A stretch of DNA of 64,000 bases from Streptomyces eurythermus (GTDB taxonomy: Bacteria > Actinomycetota > Actinomycetes > Streptomycetales > Streptomycetaceae): assembly GCF_014649115.1 (NCBI RefSeq), contig NZ_BMSK01000006.1, forward strand, positions 101,367 to 165,366, given 5' to 3'. The position numbers were made by a program, and so were the translations under genes. The stretch's first letter is position 1. Every line of letters starts with the position of its first letter. The notes under the pieces were generated by a model. That model saw nothing but the letters and a program-made list of their open reading frames with translations, made no database searches and was not told the origin of the DNA. Shown here piece by piece: positions 15,458 to 23,115 of the stretch.

Positions 15458-16084
15458 ATGCCAGCTACCGACCAGCGCACCCGGACCCACATCACGGCCC
15501 TCGCCGACGAGATGAAGCGGCACCTCGGCGAGCCCGCCGCAGCGCCCGCCCAGGTCTTCCTCTCCGGCATGCTCACCGGCCTCGCCTCGGCCATCGAGAT
15601 CCTCGACGGAGGTACCGCCGAGCGGGCCGCCGGGACCGTGGAGCAGCGCCTGGCCGCCGCCGTCGGCCGCGCGTACATCGACGGCAAGCTCGGCGAGCAG
15701 CCGGCGCCCGTCGACTGGGAGGCCATCGCCCAGCAGCGCGAGCGCGAACTCCGCGACGTCGGCGAGGCCCGGTACATCGCCGAGCAGGAACGCGACGGCG
15801 CGTACCGCGAGCGGGCGCACCTCGTCGCCCTCCTCGCCGCCCTCACCAACGGCGCGGTCATCACCGACGCCCCGGACGTGGACGAGCCCGGCTGGCAGAT
15901 CGTCTACCTCACCATCGGCGGCCGGCAGTGCTCGTGGCACATCGCGCCCCGGGACGCCGACCTGGTCACCCACGTCGAGCGCGTCGACGCCCTGGACGTA
16001 CGGGCCCTGTGGGACGGCCACACCACCGAGGAGAAGTACACGCACATCGCCGAGCACACGGCCGAGCTCTCGAAGGAGAGCTGA
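15458..16084 (+). CDS. WDGH-motif phage protein
   Basis: The 208-residue protein starts at an ATG about 8 bases after CAGGAGC; a GTG at 15,452 also exists but is too close to the ribosome-binding site. A helical first half is followed by a beta segment (W-Q-I-V-Y-L-T-I-G-G-R-Q-C-S-W-H) and the W-D-G-H-T-T-E-E-K-Y motif shared by many actinophage early proteins of unknown role. Confidence 0.75.
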   Translation: MPATDQRTRTHITALADEMKRHLGEPAAAPAQVFLSGMLTGLASAIEILDGGTAERAAGTVEQRLAAAVGRAYIDGKLGEQPAPVDWEAIAQQRERELRDVGEARYIAEQERDGAYRERAHLVALLAALTNGAVITDAPDVDEPGWQIVYLTIGGRQCSWHIAPRDADLVTHVERVDALDVRALWDGHTTEEKYTHIAEHTAELSKES

Positions 16085-16086
16085 CC

Positions 16087-16554
16087 ATGGGACAGGCCAC
16101 AGACGCGATCCTCGCCTACGGCTACGACCTCGGCGGCGAGGGCTGGAAGCTCGAAGGCCTCGGCGAGTACGGCGAACTCCCGCCCCTCCCCTGGTGGGAC
16201 GAGGAGGACGACTTCGCCACGGCCGCCGAGCGCCACCTCCTCACCCGGATCGCCCAGTTCACCGAGACATGGGAGGACGGACGCGAGGGCTACTTCGAGC
16301 GCAAGCGGGCGGCGAAGGCCCGGCTCGGCCTCGTCGTTGAGACGTACTGCTCAGAGTCCTGCCCGATGTACGTCCTGGCCGCGCACGTCACCACCGTCAA
16401 GCGCGGCGACGTCGAGGCCCTCGACCCGCTCGACCTTGCGCAGCGCCCCGACGCCGGGGGCTGGGACGAGAGGCTGCGCGCCGCACTGGACGCCCTCGGA
16501 CTCCAGCCGACGCAGGAACGGGCGCAGTGGCTGCTGTGCTCGTACTGGGGGTGA
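16087..16554 (+). CDS. Conserved actinophage hypothetical protein
   Basis: 155 residues with an acidic Gly-rich start (G-Y-D-L-G-G-E-G-W-K-L) and a central C-S-E-S-C-P pair. The pattern recurs in actinophages with no known function. Confidence 0.75.
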   Translation: MGQATDAILAYGYDLGGEGWKLEGLGEYGELPPLPWWDEEDDFATAAERHLLTRIAQFTETWEDGREGYFERKRAAKARLGLVVETYCSESCPMYVLAAHVTTVKRGDVEALDPLDLAQRPDAGGWDERLRAALDALGLQPTQERAQWLLCSYWG

Positions 16555-16760
16555 CCGTGCCGCTCTGGCAGCTCGCCTTCGTCCTGGTCGTGCAGATCGG
16601 TGGCTGGTACCTCGCCAGCCACGTCACCGAGACCCGCGCCGCCCGCCGCGAGGCCCGGCGTGCCGTCCTCGACCAGAAGCTGCACCAGGCCCTGCGGGAC
16701 CTGCGCGAGCAGCGCGAACACCACACCACCCACCAGCAGCACAGCAGGGAGCACTCATGA
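16551..16760 (+). CDS. Small membrane-anchored coiled-coil protein
   Basis: 69 residues, GTG start coupled to the previous stop. Residues 4-25 are hydrophobic, followed by an Arg/Ala/Leu-rich helix and a His-rich tail. Confidence 0.6.
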   Translation: MTVPLWQLAFVLVVQIGGWYLASHVTETRAARREARRAVLDQKLHQALRDLREQREHHTTHQQHSREHS

Positions 16761-16993
16761 AGGACGTCCAGGTCCGCTACATCCTCCGCCACCACCGCGA
16801 CGGCGGCCCCATCAGCCGCCTCTACGCCACCGGCGAGATCACCGAGCACACCGATCAGGCCCTCTGGGCCCGCATGGCCGACCTCACGCTCGATGGCCGC
16901 GACGCGGAAGCCGACCAGATCCGCGACGTCATCGACTACGTGAACGCGGTCGGCGCCCGGCCGCCCGTGTCCGGCTGGACCAGGCGCCGCTGA
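16757..16993 (+). CDS. Small hypothetical protein
   Basis: 78 residues, ATGA-coupled; alpha/beta with a basic end. A 10-bp hairpin follows the stop. Confidence 0.65.
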   Translation: MKDVQVRYILRHHRDGGPISRLYATGEITEHTDQALWARMADLTLDGRDAEADQIRDVIDYVNAVGARPPVSGWTRRR

Positions 16994-17003
16994 CCACGCG
17001 ACA

Positions 17004-17041
17004 GGGGCGCGCCCACGATCTCCCCAGACCCGGCGCGCCCC
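17004..17041. terminator. Hairpin between early genes
   Basis: GGGGCGCGCC and its complement form a 10-bp stem with an 18-base loop after the gene ending at 16,993. Confidence 0.45.
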
Positions 17042-17090
17042 CTCGGTGCTGATCACCGTACCGCCCCGCAGCACCACAGGAGCCTCCACG

Positions 17091-17846
17091 ATGAGCACCG
17101 CCGCCACCCACCTCCGCACCATCGCCCTGCACTGGGCCGACCTCGCCGACGCCGCCGGCCAGCCCGTCACCGTCGGCGCCTTCGGATTGGGGTTGAAGGG
17201 CTACCTTGCTCGGCTCGACGCCGCCGACCGCGATGAGTTTGGCTACGACCGCGCTCACGCCGCCCACCTCCGCAGCCAGGAGCGCGACCCGCTCCAGCTC
17301 GGCGACCGCCCCGTCCCCGTCCGGCTGCACATCCTCGACACCATGCGCGTCATCGAGGCCGCACTCGTCGCCTGCGCCGACGACATCGCCCACGCCGCGC
17401 AGCGCGCACCGATCACCGCGCCGGCCGCCCGACGTACGGCCACCGCTCCGTACGCCAGCCAGCGGGACGCCGACATCGCCGCTGCCGACCGGCGCCGCCG
17501 CGCGCAGCTGGCGCTCGCCGACCAGCGGGACCCGCGCCGCTGGCGGTACACCGGCCGCCGGACCGCGTCGTACGCCGCGCTGTGGCTGCTGGCCCGTGTC
17601 AAGCGCGCGCCGGGCCCGTGCCGCCCGATCACCGAGGCCGAGGAGCGGCGGATCAGCGCGGTCGCGGCCGGCGCCGCCGAGCGCCTGGAGCGCGCCCTCG
17701 ACATCGCCGCGCAGCGCCGGACCCTGGAACAGCGGCACGACTGCGGCGGCCTGATCGACGTACATGGTGGGGAAGGCCGGGTGCCGGTCGCGCACTGCAC
17801 CGGCTGCGGGGCAGTCTGGACCGAGGGCGGGGTGATCGCAGCATGA
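17091..17846 (+). CDS. Hypothetical protein with C-terminal zinc ribbon
   Basis: 251 residues, ATG after ACAGGAG. The body is helical and Ala/Arg-rich; the end has H-D-C-G-G ... H-C-T-G-C-G, a plausible zinc ribbon of the type seen in Streptomyces plasmid and phage proteins. Function unknown. Confidence 0.75.
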   Translation: MSTAATHLRTIALHWADLADAAGQPVTVGAFGLGLKGYLARLDAADRDEFGYDRAHAAHLRSQERDPLQLGDRPVPVRLHILDTMRVIEAALVACADDIAHAAQRAPITAPAARRTATAPYASQRDADIAAADRRRRAQLALADQRDPRRWRYTGRRTASYAALWLLARVKRAPGPCRPITEAEERRISAVAAGAAERLERALDIAAQRRTLEQRHDCGGLIDVHGGEGRVPVAHCTGCGAVWTEGGVIAA

Positions 17847-18070
17847 AGCTGCTCTGGCTCCGCATCCGTTGGCGCACGCGCGCCCTGCTCGGCATCCGCG
17901 ACGTCCGACAGTTCACGCTGCGGCAGCGCATCGAGGAGCAGGAGGCACGGCGCGGACGCACGAGGCGCGAGGAGGCTCGGGACCGGCGACGACTCGCGTT
18001 CCGGTTGACGGGGTGGGCGCTGATCTTCGCCAGCCTCGCCGTCGTCGCGTGGGTGGCGGTGACTTCCTGA
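17843..18070 (+). CDS. Small membrane protein, last gene of early operon
   Basis: 75 residues, ATGA-coupled. A basic, helical N-terminal part precedes a hydrophobic segment at 53-73. A terminator-like hairpin follows. Confidence 0.65.
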   Translation: MKLLWLRIRWRTRALLGIRDVRQFTLRQRIEEQEARRGRTRREEARDRRRLAFRLTGWALIFASLAVVAWVAVTS

Positions 18071-18106
18071 GGCAAGCGAGCCGGCACTCATGCCCTGAGC
18101 AGCACG

Positions 18107-18137
18107 CGGCCCGCCGTCCCTCAGGATCGGCGGGCCG
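18107..18137. terminator. Terminator hairpin closing early operon
   Basis: CGGCCCGCCG and its complement make a 10-bp stem with an 11-base loop, 36 bases after the last + strand gene and facing the convergent gene at 18,254. No other signal is seen between 18,138 and 18,253. Confidence 0.65.
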
Positions 18138-18253
18138 TCGCGGAGGTGCCCCCTCCCGGTGTGCAGCCGACCGTACGCCCGGCGTCTCACTGCGTCCAGA
18201 CGTTCGGTCCGCACCACCATGCCGCCCACCGATACTCTCGGCGGGCGGATTCC

Positions 18254-18484
18254 TCATGCGGCCTGCTCGTGCCCCGCTTTGCAGACGGAGCAGACCGGCT
18301 GACGCTGCTGAAGCACGACGCCCCAGCCGATGTCCGGCTTCACGGTGTACGCCGCCTCGATGCCGTCGTGGTACGGGAAGCGGTGGTCCTCGGTGTCGTA
18401 GGCGTGGATGACGGTGCCCGGGCCAGAGGCGCGCGGGACGTCGTCATGTTCGGCCAGCTGAATGGCGATCTTCAGAGTGGTCAT
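18254..18484 (-). CDS. Small hypothetical protein with CxxC
   Basis: 76 residues from the ATG at 18,484. It has a beta/alpha start and C-S-V-C-K-A-G-H near the end. It is the first of four reversed genes within an otherwise + strand region. A clear Shine-Dalgarno is missing, so it may be translated from a leaderless transcript. Confidence 0.65.
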   Translation of the reverse strand: MTTLKIAIQLAEHDDVPRASGPGTVIHAYDTEDHRFPYHDGIEAAYTVKPDIGWGVVLQQRQPVCSVCKAGHEQAA

Positions 18485-18589
18485 GGCCCGAGTATGTGAG
18501 CTGGCGGCCACCGGACTCCAGAAATTCACGGATCGGATTTCGTGAGACCTTCCTGGGCGCCCGACGGGGACCGAGAGGGCGCTGGTGCC

Positions 18590-18928
18590 TCACCCGTCCA
18601 GGTAGCCGAGCGCGCTGTCAGGCCGGCAGTGCGGGCAGGCGGGCACTCCCTCGACCAGGGCCCGGAGCGCGGCGTCCCGGGACACCCCGCGCGCCCGTTT
18701 CCCGGTTGACCAGCACCCGCCTTCGTGGACGTAGACCGGAAGCGAGTCCCGGCCGATCCCCAGCTCCATCACCCAGTCGGGCGTCGGCGGCCGGGCATGC
18801 TCGCCATGCTGCCGCTCCTGCTCCTGCCGCTCGACCGCCGCGATCTGCTGCCGGACCCGGTCGAGGCTCACGGCGAGCCACGTCTCCAGGGTGCGGAGTC
18901 GGGGCAGGTCAGGTGGCAAGTCGTTCAC
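18590..18928 (-). CDS. DUF6233-type protein
   Basis: 112 residues from GTG at 18,928. It matches a widespread Streptomyces family: start N-D-L-P-P-D-L-P-R-L-R-T-L-E-T-W-L, a Glu/Arg helix, P-x-P-D-W near the middle, G-G-C, and a C-terminal A-C-P-H-C-R-P-D. TATTAT lies 7 bases upstream of the GTG, so a leaderless transcript is likely. Its role is unknown; such genes are abundant on mobile DNA. Confidence 0.8.
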   Translation of the reverse strand: MNDLPPDLPRLRTLETWLAVSLDRVRQQIAAVERQEQERQHGEHARPPTPDWVMELGIGRDSLPVYVHEGGCWSTGKRARGVSRDAALRALVEGVPACPHCRPDSALGYLDG

Positions 18929-18934
18929 GTGTTC

Positions 18935-18941
18935 GATAATA
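18935..18941. promoter_or_regulatory. Overlapping divergent -10 elements
   Basis: GATAATA reads as GATAAT on the + strand (6 bases before a GTG at 18,947) and TATTAT on the - strand (7 bases before the GTG at 18,928). Both spacings fit leaderless starts, so one heptamer could serve two divergent genes. Confidence 0.55.
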
Positions 18942-18943
18942 GG

Positions 18944-19159
18944 ATGGTGGCCGTGACGAGCAAGCCGAGCCCCGCGCGGTACCACCTCCTGCTGACCAGT
19001 GGTGGCCGGCCGGTACAGCACGGCTGGTGGAACAACGAGTCGACCGCCCGACGGAAGCTGTCTCAGTGGATCGGCGCCTGGGGCCACCCCGGCGCCCGCA
19101 TCACCCTCACCGACGAGGACGCTGGCGAGCTGTTGACGAGCTGGCCCGAGGAGCCGTGA
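18944..19159 (+). CDS. Conserved small Streptomyces protein
   Basis: 71 residues from ATG 18,944; GTG at 18,947 or 18,953 are alternative leaderless starts. The pattern T-S-K-P-S-P-A-R-Y-H-L-L-L-T-S-G-G-R-P-V and W-P-E-E-P end is familiar from many Streptomyces small proteins next to DUF6233 genes. Function unknown. Confidence 0.7.
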   Translation: MVAVTSKPSPARYHLLLTSGGRPVQHGWWNNESTARRKLSQWIGAWGHPGARITLTDEDAGELLTSWPEEP

Positions 19160-19180
19160 CCGTCTGCCATCCTGAGCGTC

Positions 19181-19351
19181 ATGGCTCACCGCCCGTACCC
19201 GAACCCCGCTCGCGCCCGCCGGCAGCTGGACCGGCACAAGCCCCAGCCGCCGACCGTGTCGCAGCCCACGGCGGCCGAGGCCGGCGCGAGGCTGGCCGAC
19301 TTCTTCAACGCGATGCCGAGGGTCGGGGAGTACCGCATCTCAACCCGCTGA
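19181..19351 (+). CDS. Small Pro/Arg-rich protein
   Basis: 56 residues: H-R-P-Y-P-N-P-A-R-A-R-R-Q-L-D-R-H opening, then a helix A-G-A-R-L-A-D-F-F-N-A-M. The opening is shared with many small Streptomyces proteins. It follows the previous gene by 21 bases. Confidence 0.6.
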   Translation: MAHRPYPNPARARRQLDRHKPQPPTVSQPTAAEAGARLADFFNAMPRVGEYRISTR

Positions 19352-19377
19352 ACCCGGGCCGCACCGGGCCCGCGCGG

Positions 19378-19614
19378 TCACCCGGCCGGGTCATCCTCCG
19401 CGTGCCGGACCGCCAGCTTCACCGCCATCTCCACGTCGTACCGCGACTGCCCGTTCGCCGCGGCGTGGTCGGCGATCGCCGCCAGCGCCGCTGCCGACGC
19501 CTCGCGCCACGCCCGGAGCTGCGCCTCGTACTCGGCCCCGTCCAGGCCGTCCAGCTTCGCGCGCTGCTCCTCGGCGGCGCGCTCCAGCGCGATCAGATCA
19601 TCGGGTAGGTCCAC
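19378..19614 (-). CDS. Small helical protein of Streptomyces type
   Basis: 78 residues from GTG 19,614, with TAAGAT ending 7 bases upstream, a leaderless arrangement. Almost entirely helical (D-L-I-A-L-E-R-A-A-E-E-Q-R-A-K-L). This family is common in Streptomyces genomes without known role. Confidence 0.7.
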   Translation of the reverse strand: MDLPDDLIALERAAEEQRAKLDGLDGAEYEAQLRAWREASAAALAAIADHAAANGQSRYDVEMAVKLAVRHAEDDPAG

Positions 19615-19685
19615 GGAGTGGATCTTAGGCCGGGCGTGACGAAGCCCCCGCCTCGGCGCGCGAGACGGGGGCCGACGGGGTGCGG

Positions 19686-20474
19686 CTACGGCCGCCACTC
19701 CTCGCGGTAGCCGGGCCGGTCGACGTACGGAAGACCGAGCAGACGAACTACCGGATCGAGTTGCTCGGCGACCCGCATCAACTCGGACTCCTGCCGATGA
19801 AGACGGCCGAACTCGTCGGGGTCCGTGTGGAGTGCCTCGCGCATCCGGGCCCGCAAGGCCACCCGGTCCTCCACGGCGGTGGCGTACAGGTCGAGGATTC
19901 CCCGCTTGGCTTCCAGCTCGCGCAGCGCCCGGCGCGGGTCGTACTCCGCGACGTGCGCACCGATACCGGCCGGCACGTCGTAGATGAGGTCGTAGCCACG
20001 CGCGGACACGACTTTGCCCCCCAGTTCGTCGTCCGGCCGGTACTCCCAGTCCATGTTCACCTTGCCGAGCGAGTCGTCAGCGGCGCGGGCGATCCGCTCG
20101 TCCTCGGTGAACTGGGCGCGTAGCCACTGCACGAACTCGCGGGCCGCCTCCAGGGCCTCGTTCGGTGGGACCGCAAGTCTGGTCGCCTCCACTGGCACTC
20201 CTTCGTTGTGACGAGCGAGGTCTGTCCGCTTGCCCTGCTGAGGCGGGTTCGCTTCGAACCACGCGGCCACCTCATCGGCGCGGTACTGGATCTTCGTGGA
20301 GCCCTCGACCGGGACCGGCTGAGGGAAGGAGGCGCTGCGCCGGTACGTGTGCAACGCCGACCGGCTGACCCCGTGCTCCTGCTCGATCTGCTTCAAGGTG
20401 ATCAAGCGGCTCCCCTCGCTTCCAGGGTTCTCGGGCACGGCTACATCCTTCCCGAACTTCTGGACAATGTCCAT
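19686..20474 (-). CDS. HTH fused to DUF6221-type domain
   Basis: The 262-residue protein starts at ATG 20,474. Residues 22-80 are an excisionase/MerR-like HTH: L-I-T-L-K-Q-I-E-Q-E-H-G-V-S-R-S-A-L, a F-P-Q-P turn and Y-R-A-D-E-V-A-A-W-F. The C-terminal part matches the DUF6221 pattern: F-V-Q-W-L-R-A-Q-F-T-E-D-E, Y-D-P-R-R-A-L-R-E-L-E-A-K-R, and the closing L-L-G-L-P-Y-V-D-R-P-G-Y-R-E-E-W. DUF6221 proteins are usually stand-alone, so the fusion is notable. A 27-bp palindrome covers its start codon. Confidence 0.75.
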   Translation of the reverse strand: MDIVQKFGKDVAVPENPGSEGSRLITLKQIEQEHGVSRSALHTYRRSASFPQPVPVEGSTKIQYRADEVAAWFEANPPQQGKRTDLARHNEGVPVEATRLAVPPNEALEAAREFVQWLRAQFTEDERIARAADDSLGKVNMDWEYRPDDELGGKVVSARGYDLIYDVPAGIGAHVAEYDPRRALRELEAKRGILDLYATAVEDRVALRARMREALHTDPDEFGRLHRQESELMRVAEQLDPVVRLLGLPYVDRPGYREEWRP

Positions 20475-20480
20475 AAGTTC
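20454..20480. promoter_or_regulatory. 27-bp palindrome over the HTH-DUF6221 start
   Basis: Arms GAACTTCTGGACA and TGTCCATAAGTTC pair at 12 of 13 positions around a single central base. The site spans the start codon of the reversed HTH gene and is probably its autoregulatory operator. Confidence 0.65.
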
Positions 20481-20576
20481 TGCCAGTGTGGAACGGCACC
20501 AATGGAACGGCCCCGGTCGGTGTGTGAGAGCCCGGCCGGGGCCAGCCGATCCCCTGAGCGACCAGGAGAAACGACC

Positions 20577-20780
20577 GTGGAACACGGTATCCGCACCGCC
20601 CACCCGCAGCCCAGCCCGCGGGCCGCCGTCGAACCGCTCGGTGACCTCATCTCCGGCGACGCCCTCCACATCAACCCGGCCGCGATCAGCGTCCGGACGT
20701 GGATGACGGTCGACGTCGCCGAGCGCGTCGCCATCGCGGCCGACGCCCGCGCCGCGCACACCGCGGCGGTCGCCGCATGA
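20577..20780 (+). CDS. Small hypothetical protein
   Basis: 67 residues from GTG after a CAGGAGAA ribosome-binding site; ends in an Ala-rich helix. First gene of the spread-like block and divergent from the HTH-DUF6221 gene. Confidence 0.6.
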   Translation: MEHGIRTAHPQPSPRAAVEPLGDLISGDALHINPAAISVRTWMTVDVAERVAIAADARAAHTAAVAA

Positions 20781-20923
20781 GCGAGCAGGAGCCCGAGCAG
20801 CCGGACCTGACCCCCCAGCCCAGCCAGATCCTCGCCGAGCCCGCTACCCCCGCCGCGTGCCAGCAGGACTACGCCCAGGCCGCCGACATCCGCGAGCGCC
20901 TCGGCTGGAAGGACAGCGCATGA
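20777..20923 (+). CDS. Small acidic protein
   Basis: 48 residues, ATGA-coupled; Glu/Gln/Pro-rich start then a short helix. Confidence 0.5.
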   Translation: MSEQEPEQPDLTPQPSQILAEPATPAACQQDYAQAADIRERLGWKDSA

Positions 20924-21000
20924 TGCGCGCCCTCTACCTCTTCGCGATGGCCTGGCCGCTGATCCTCGGCGCCATCTACCTCGGCCGTCACCTCCACTGA
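20920..21000 (+). CDS. 26-residue membrane peptide
   Basis: An ATGA-coupled ORF encodes a single hydrophobic segment (L-Y-L-F-A-M-A-W-P-L-I-L-G-A-I-Y-L) with a basic end. Tiny membrane peptides are common in Streptomyces spread operons. Confidence 0.45.
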   Translation: MMRALYLFAMAWPLILGAIYLGRHLH

Positions 21001-21080
21001 CCCACCAGACCGCCGGCCCCCGCACCCCAACCCAACCCCGTCCGCGGGGGCCGGCACCCCTCCCGCTCCGGAGGAGCACC

Positions 21081-21953
21081 GTGAAGACCCGCACCATCGA
21101 GCGGACCCGCCTCGTCCCGCACACGGTCGACGGCGAGACCGAGCTGGTTCTCGACCACGAGACGATCGAGGTCCCCGCACCGCCCCGCGACTGGGACCAG
21201 CTCATCCGCACAGCCGTCACCCTCGGCGCCGGCCTCCTCGTCACCGTCTCCCTCACCTGGACCACCGCCTCCATCGGCACCCTCCTGGCCATGTCCGTCG
21301 TCGCGGTCATCGCCTACGGGGCCGCAGTCGCCTTCGACGCCGCATGGATCATGTGCATGGGCGTCGAGTGGCTGCTGCGCTACGACCCCGACCGTGCCGC
21401 GCTGCCCCGCCGCGTCGGCCACGTCGCCCTGCTCATCTCGATGGGCGCGGTCTTCGCCGACGGCTACCTCGTCACCGACCAGTGGGCAGTCGGCGCCGTC
21501 GGCGCGCTCGTCTCCGCGCTCGCCAAGGGCGGCTGGACCATCGCCATGCGCGTCCACGCCCGGCCCCTCGACCCGCTCACCCAGCAGTGGGTGGCGAAGC
21601 GCCGCGCCGCAGTCGACGGGCAGCTCGCCATGATCCCGATCCGGCGCGAACTCCAGCGCGGCCAGGCCCTCGTGGAGGCCGAGCAGCGCAGCCTCGCCGG
21701 AGCCGCGGAGGAGAACGGATCCGCGGATCCGGAGCCCTCCGGAGGTCCGGAAGGTGCCCCGGAGAGTCCGGAAGCCACGGTCAGCCCGATCCGGTCCGGC
21801 CGCGTGACCACGCAGGAAGCCGTCCGGAACGCCTGGGACTCCGGAATCCGGGAGCCGGAAGCAGTCCTCCGGACCGTCCGGAAGGCCACCGGCAAGGACG
21901 TTCCGCAGAGCAGCGTCGACCGCTACCTCCGCGCCCTCAAGGTCGGCGCCTGA
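21081..21953 (+). CDS. SpdB/'Sec31'-type membrane protein
   Basis: The 290-residue protein starts at GTG after CCGGAGGAG. It matches the proteins often labelled 'protein transporter Sec31' on Streptomyces mobile elements: opening M-K-T-R-T-I-E-R-T, P-P-R-D-W-D, hydrophobic spans at about 45-95 and 113-150, the motif W-I-M-C-M-G-V-E-W-L-L-R-Y-D, and L-A-K-G-G-W-T. The C-terminal 50 residues form a separate small helical domain resembling HTH spreading proteins. Such proteins sit in spd operons for plasmid spread within mycelium. That role is inferred here. Confidence 0.7.
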   Translation: MKTRTIERTRLVPHTVDGETELVLDHETIEVPAPPRDWDQLIRTAVTLGAGLLVTVSLTWTTASIGTLLAMSVVAVIAYGAAVAFDAAWIMCMGVEWLLRYDPDRAALPRRVGHVALLISMGAVFADGYLVTDQWAVGAVGALVSALAKGGWTIAMRVHARPLDPLTQQWVAKRRAAVDGQLAMIPIRRELQRGQALVEAEQRSLAGAAEENGSADPEPSGGPEGAPESPEATVSPIRSGRVTTQEAVRNAWDSGIREPEAVLRTVRKATGKDVPQSSVDRYLRALKVGA

Positions 21954-22606
21954 TGGGCGCGCAGCCGTCCCCCGGCGGTGACGAGCTGCGCGCCCGCCAC
22001 TACCTCCGCCGCCTCGGCGCCCGCCCCCTCGGCCACCACCAGGAGCCCACCGTGTCCATCCCGGAGCCCCGCCGTCCCGTCACCCCGACCCGCGTCATCC
22101 CCGCCGGCGCCCCGCTGCCCCCGAGGCCGCCCGAGCCGGGCGAGGCACCACCGTGGCGCACGCCGCCGCCCCCGCCCGTCCTCGCCAGCCCGCCCCCGGC
22201 CGTACCGCCGCCTCCGCCGCCCGCCGAGGTCGTCGTCCACCACCACGTGCACGAGATCGTCCTCGTCCCGGCCGAGGAAGAGCAGCCGCCGCGCCTGTGG
22301 GAGCGGCTGTGGGACGCACTGGTCACCTGGCGGATGGTCGTTGCGCTGCTCGCCGCCCTCGTGCCGTGGGTCGGCGGCCGGAGCCTGGTCGGCGTCTGGG
22401 CCCACACGCTCCACCAGGCCCGCACCGAGGCCGGCATCCTCGCCGCCTACATCATCGCCGGGGTCGCGATCGCCGCCGCCTGGGTCCTGGACCGGCGCAC
22501 CGGCCGGGCCGTACCCAGAGCCCTCCTCGTCACCGCCCTGCTCGGCGCCCCCGGCGTCCTCGACTGGTACGACGCGCTCACCCTGCTCACCGGAGTACAC
22601 CGATGA
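21953..22606 (+). CDS. Proline-rich membrane protein of spread-like operon
   Basis: 217 residues in a TGATG overlap. Residues 35-90 are extremely Pro-rich and probably extended; three hydrophobic segments follow (about 125-145, 158-178, 185-205). Pro-rich plus multi-span architecture is typical of Streptomyces spread proteins. No enzymatic motif. Confidence 0.65.
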   Translation: MGAQPSPGGDELRARHYLRRLGARPLGHHQEPTVSIPEPRRPVTPTRVIPAGAPLPPRPPEPGEAPPWRTPPPPPVLASPPPAVPPPPPPAEVVVHHHVHEIVLVPAEEEQPPRLWERLWDALVTWRMVVALLAALVPWVGGRSLVGVWAHTLHQARTEAGILAAYIIAGVAIAAAWVLDRRTGRAVPRALLVTALLGAPGVLDWYDALTLLTGVHR

Positions 22607-23115
22607 CCAGCACCACCACCCTCACCGTTAGCGGCCTTCTCGCCGCCGTCCTCATCTTGATCGCGAACCTGCGGCCCTGGTGGAAGGGCAGCCGGGAGAT
22701 GAAACTCTTGGCTCCCTTCGGGAAGGGATTCGGCGCCGCGGCCTGCGCCGCCGCGTGCCCTGGCGGCATCCTCGGCTGGCTCCACACTCACGCGGCACCC
22801 GTCGCCAACCGCGCAGGAGCACGCGCCGGCGACGCGGCGACCGGCACCTCATCCGCGAGCGGACTGACCTCCGGCCAGCTCGTCGGCCTCGGCGCGACCG
22901 GCGCCGGCGTGGTCATCGTCATCGCGTACCTCACCGTCCTCGCCTACAAGGACGCCGGTAAAAAGGACAAGCGGCGCATTATCGGCGGGGTCATCGTCGG
23001 CAGCGTCCTGACCCTCACAGCCGGTGTCGCTGGCGCACTCTTCTGGCTCCCCGCCGCACTCAACGGCGTTGGCCAAGCGGTGGTCGACGCGGCGCAGAGT
23101 TCCGGGCTGCTGTGA
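22603..23115 (+). CDS. Multi-span membrane protein of spread-like operon
   Basis: 170 residues, ATGA-coupled, with hydrophobic segments at about 5-25, 45-65, 90-115 and 125-150. No soluble domain is recognised; operon position suggests membrane partner of the Sec31-type protein. Confidence 0.65.
   Translation: MTSTTTLTVSGLLAAVLILIANLRPWWKGSREMKLLAPFGKGFGAAACAAACPGGILGWLHTHAAPVANRAGARAGDAATGTSSASGLTSGQLVGLGATGAGVVIVIAYLTVLAYKDAGKKDKRRIIGGVIVGSVLTLTAGVAGALFWLPAALNGVGQAVVDAAQSSGLL

Noticed and set aside
14970..16084. Reading the early unknown genes as a toxin-antitoxin pair
   Set aside because: Sizes, motifs and operon context do not match a known toxin or antitoxin family.
18071..18253. Possible small gene in the gap after the early operon
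   Set aside because: Only the hairpin at 18,107-18,137 is supported; short frames lack ribosome-binding sites.
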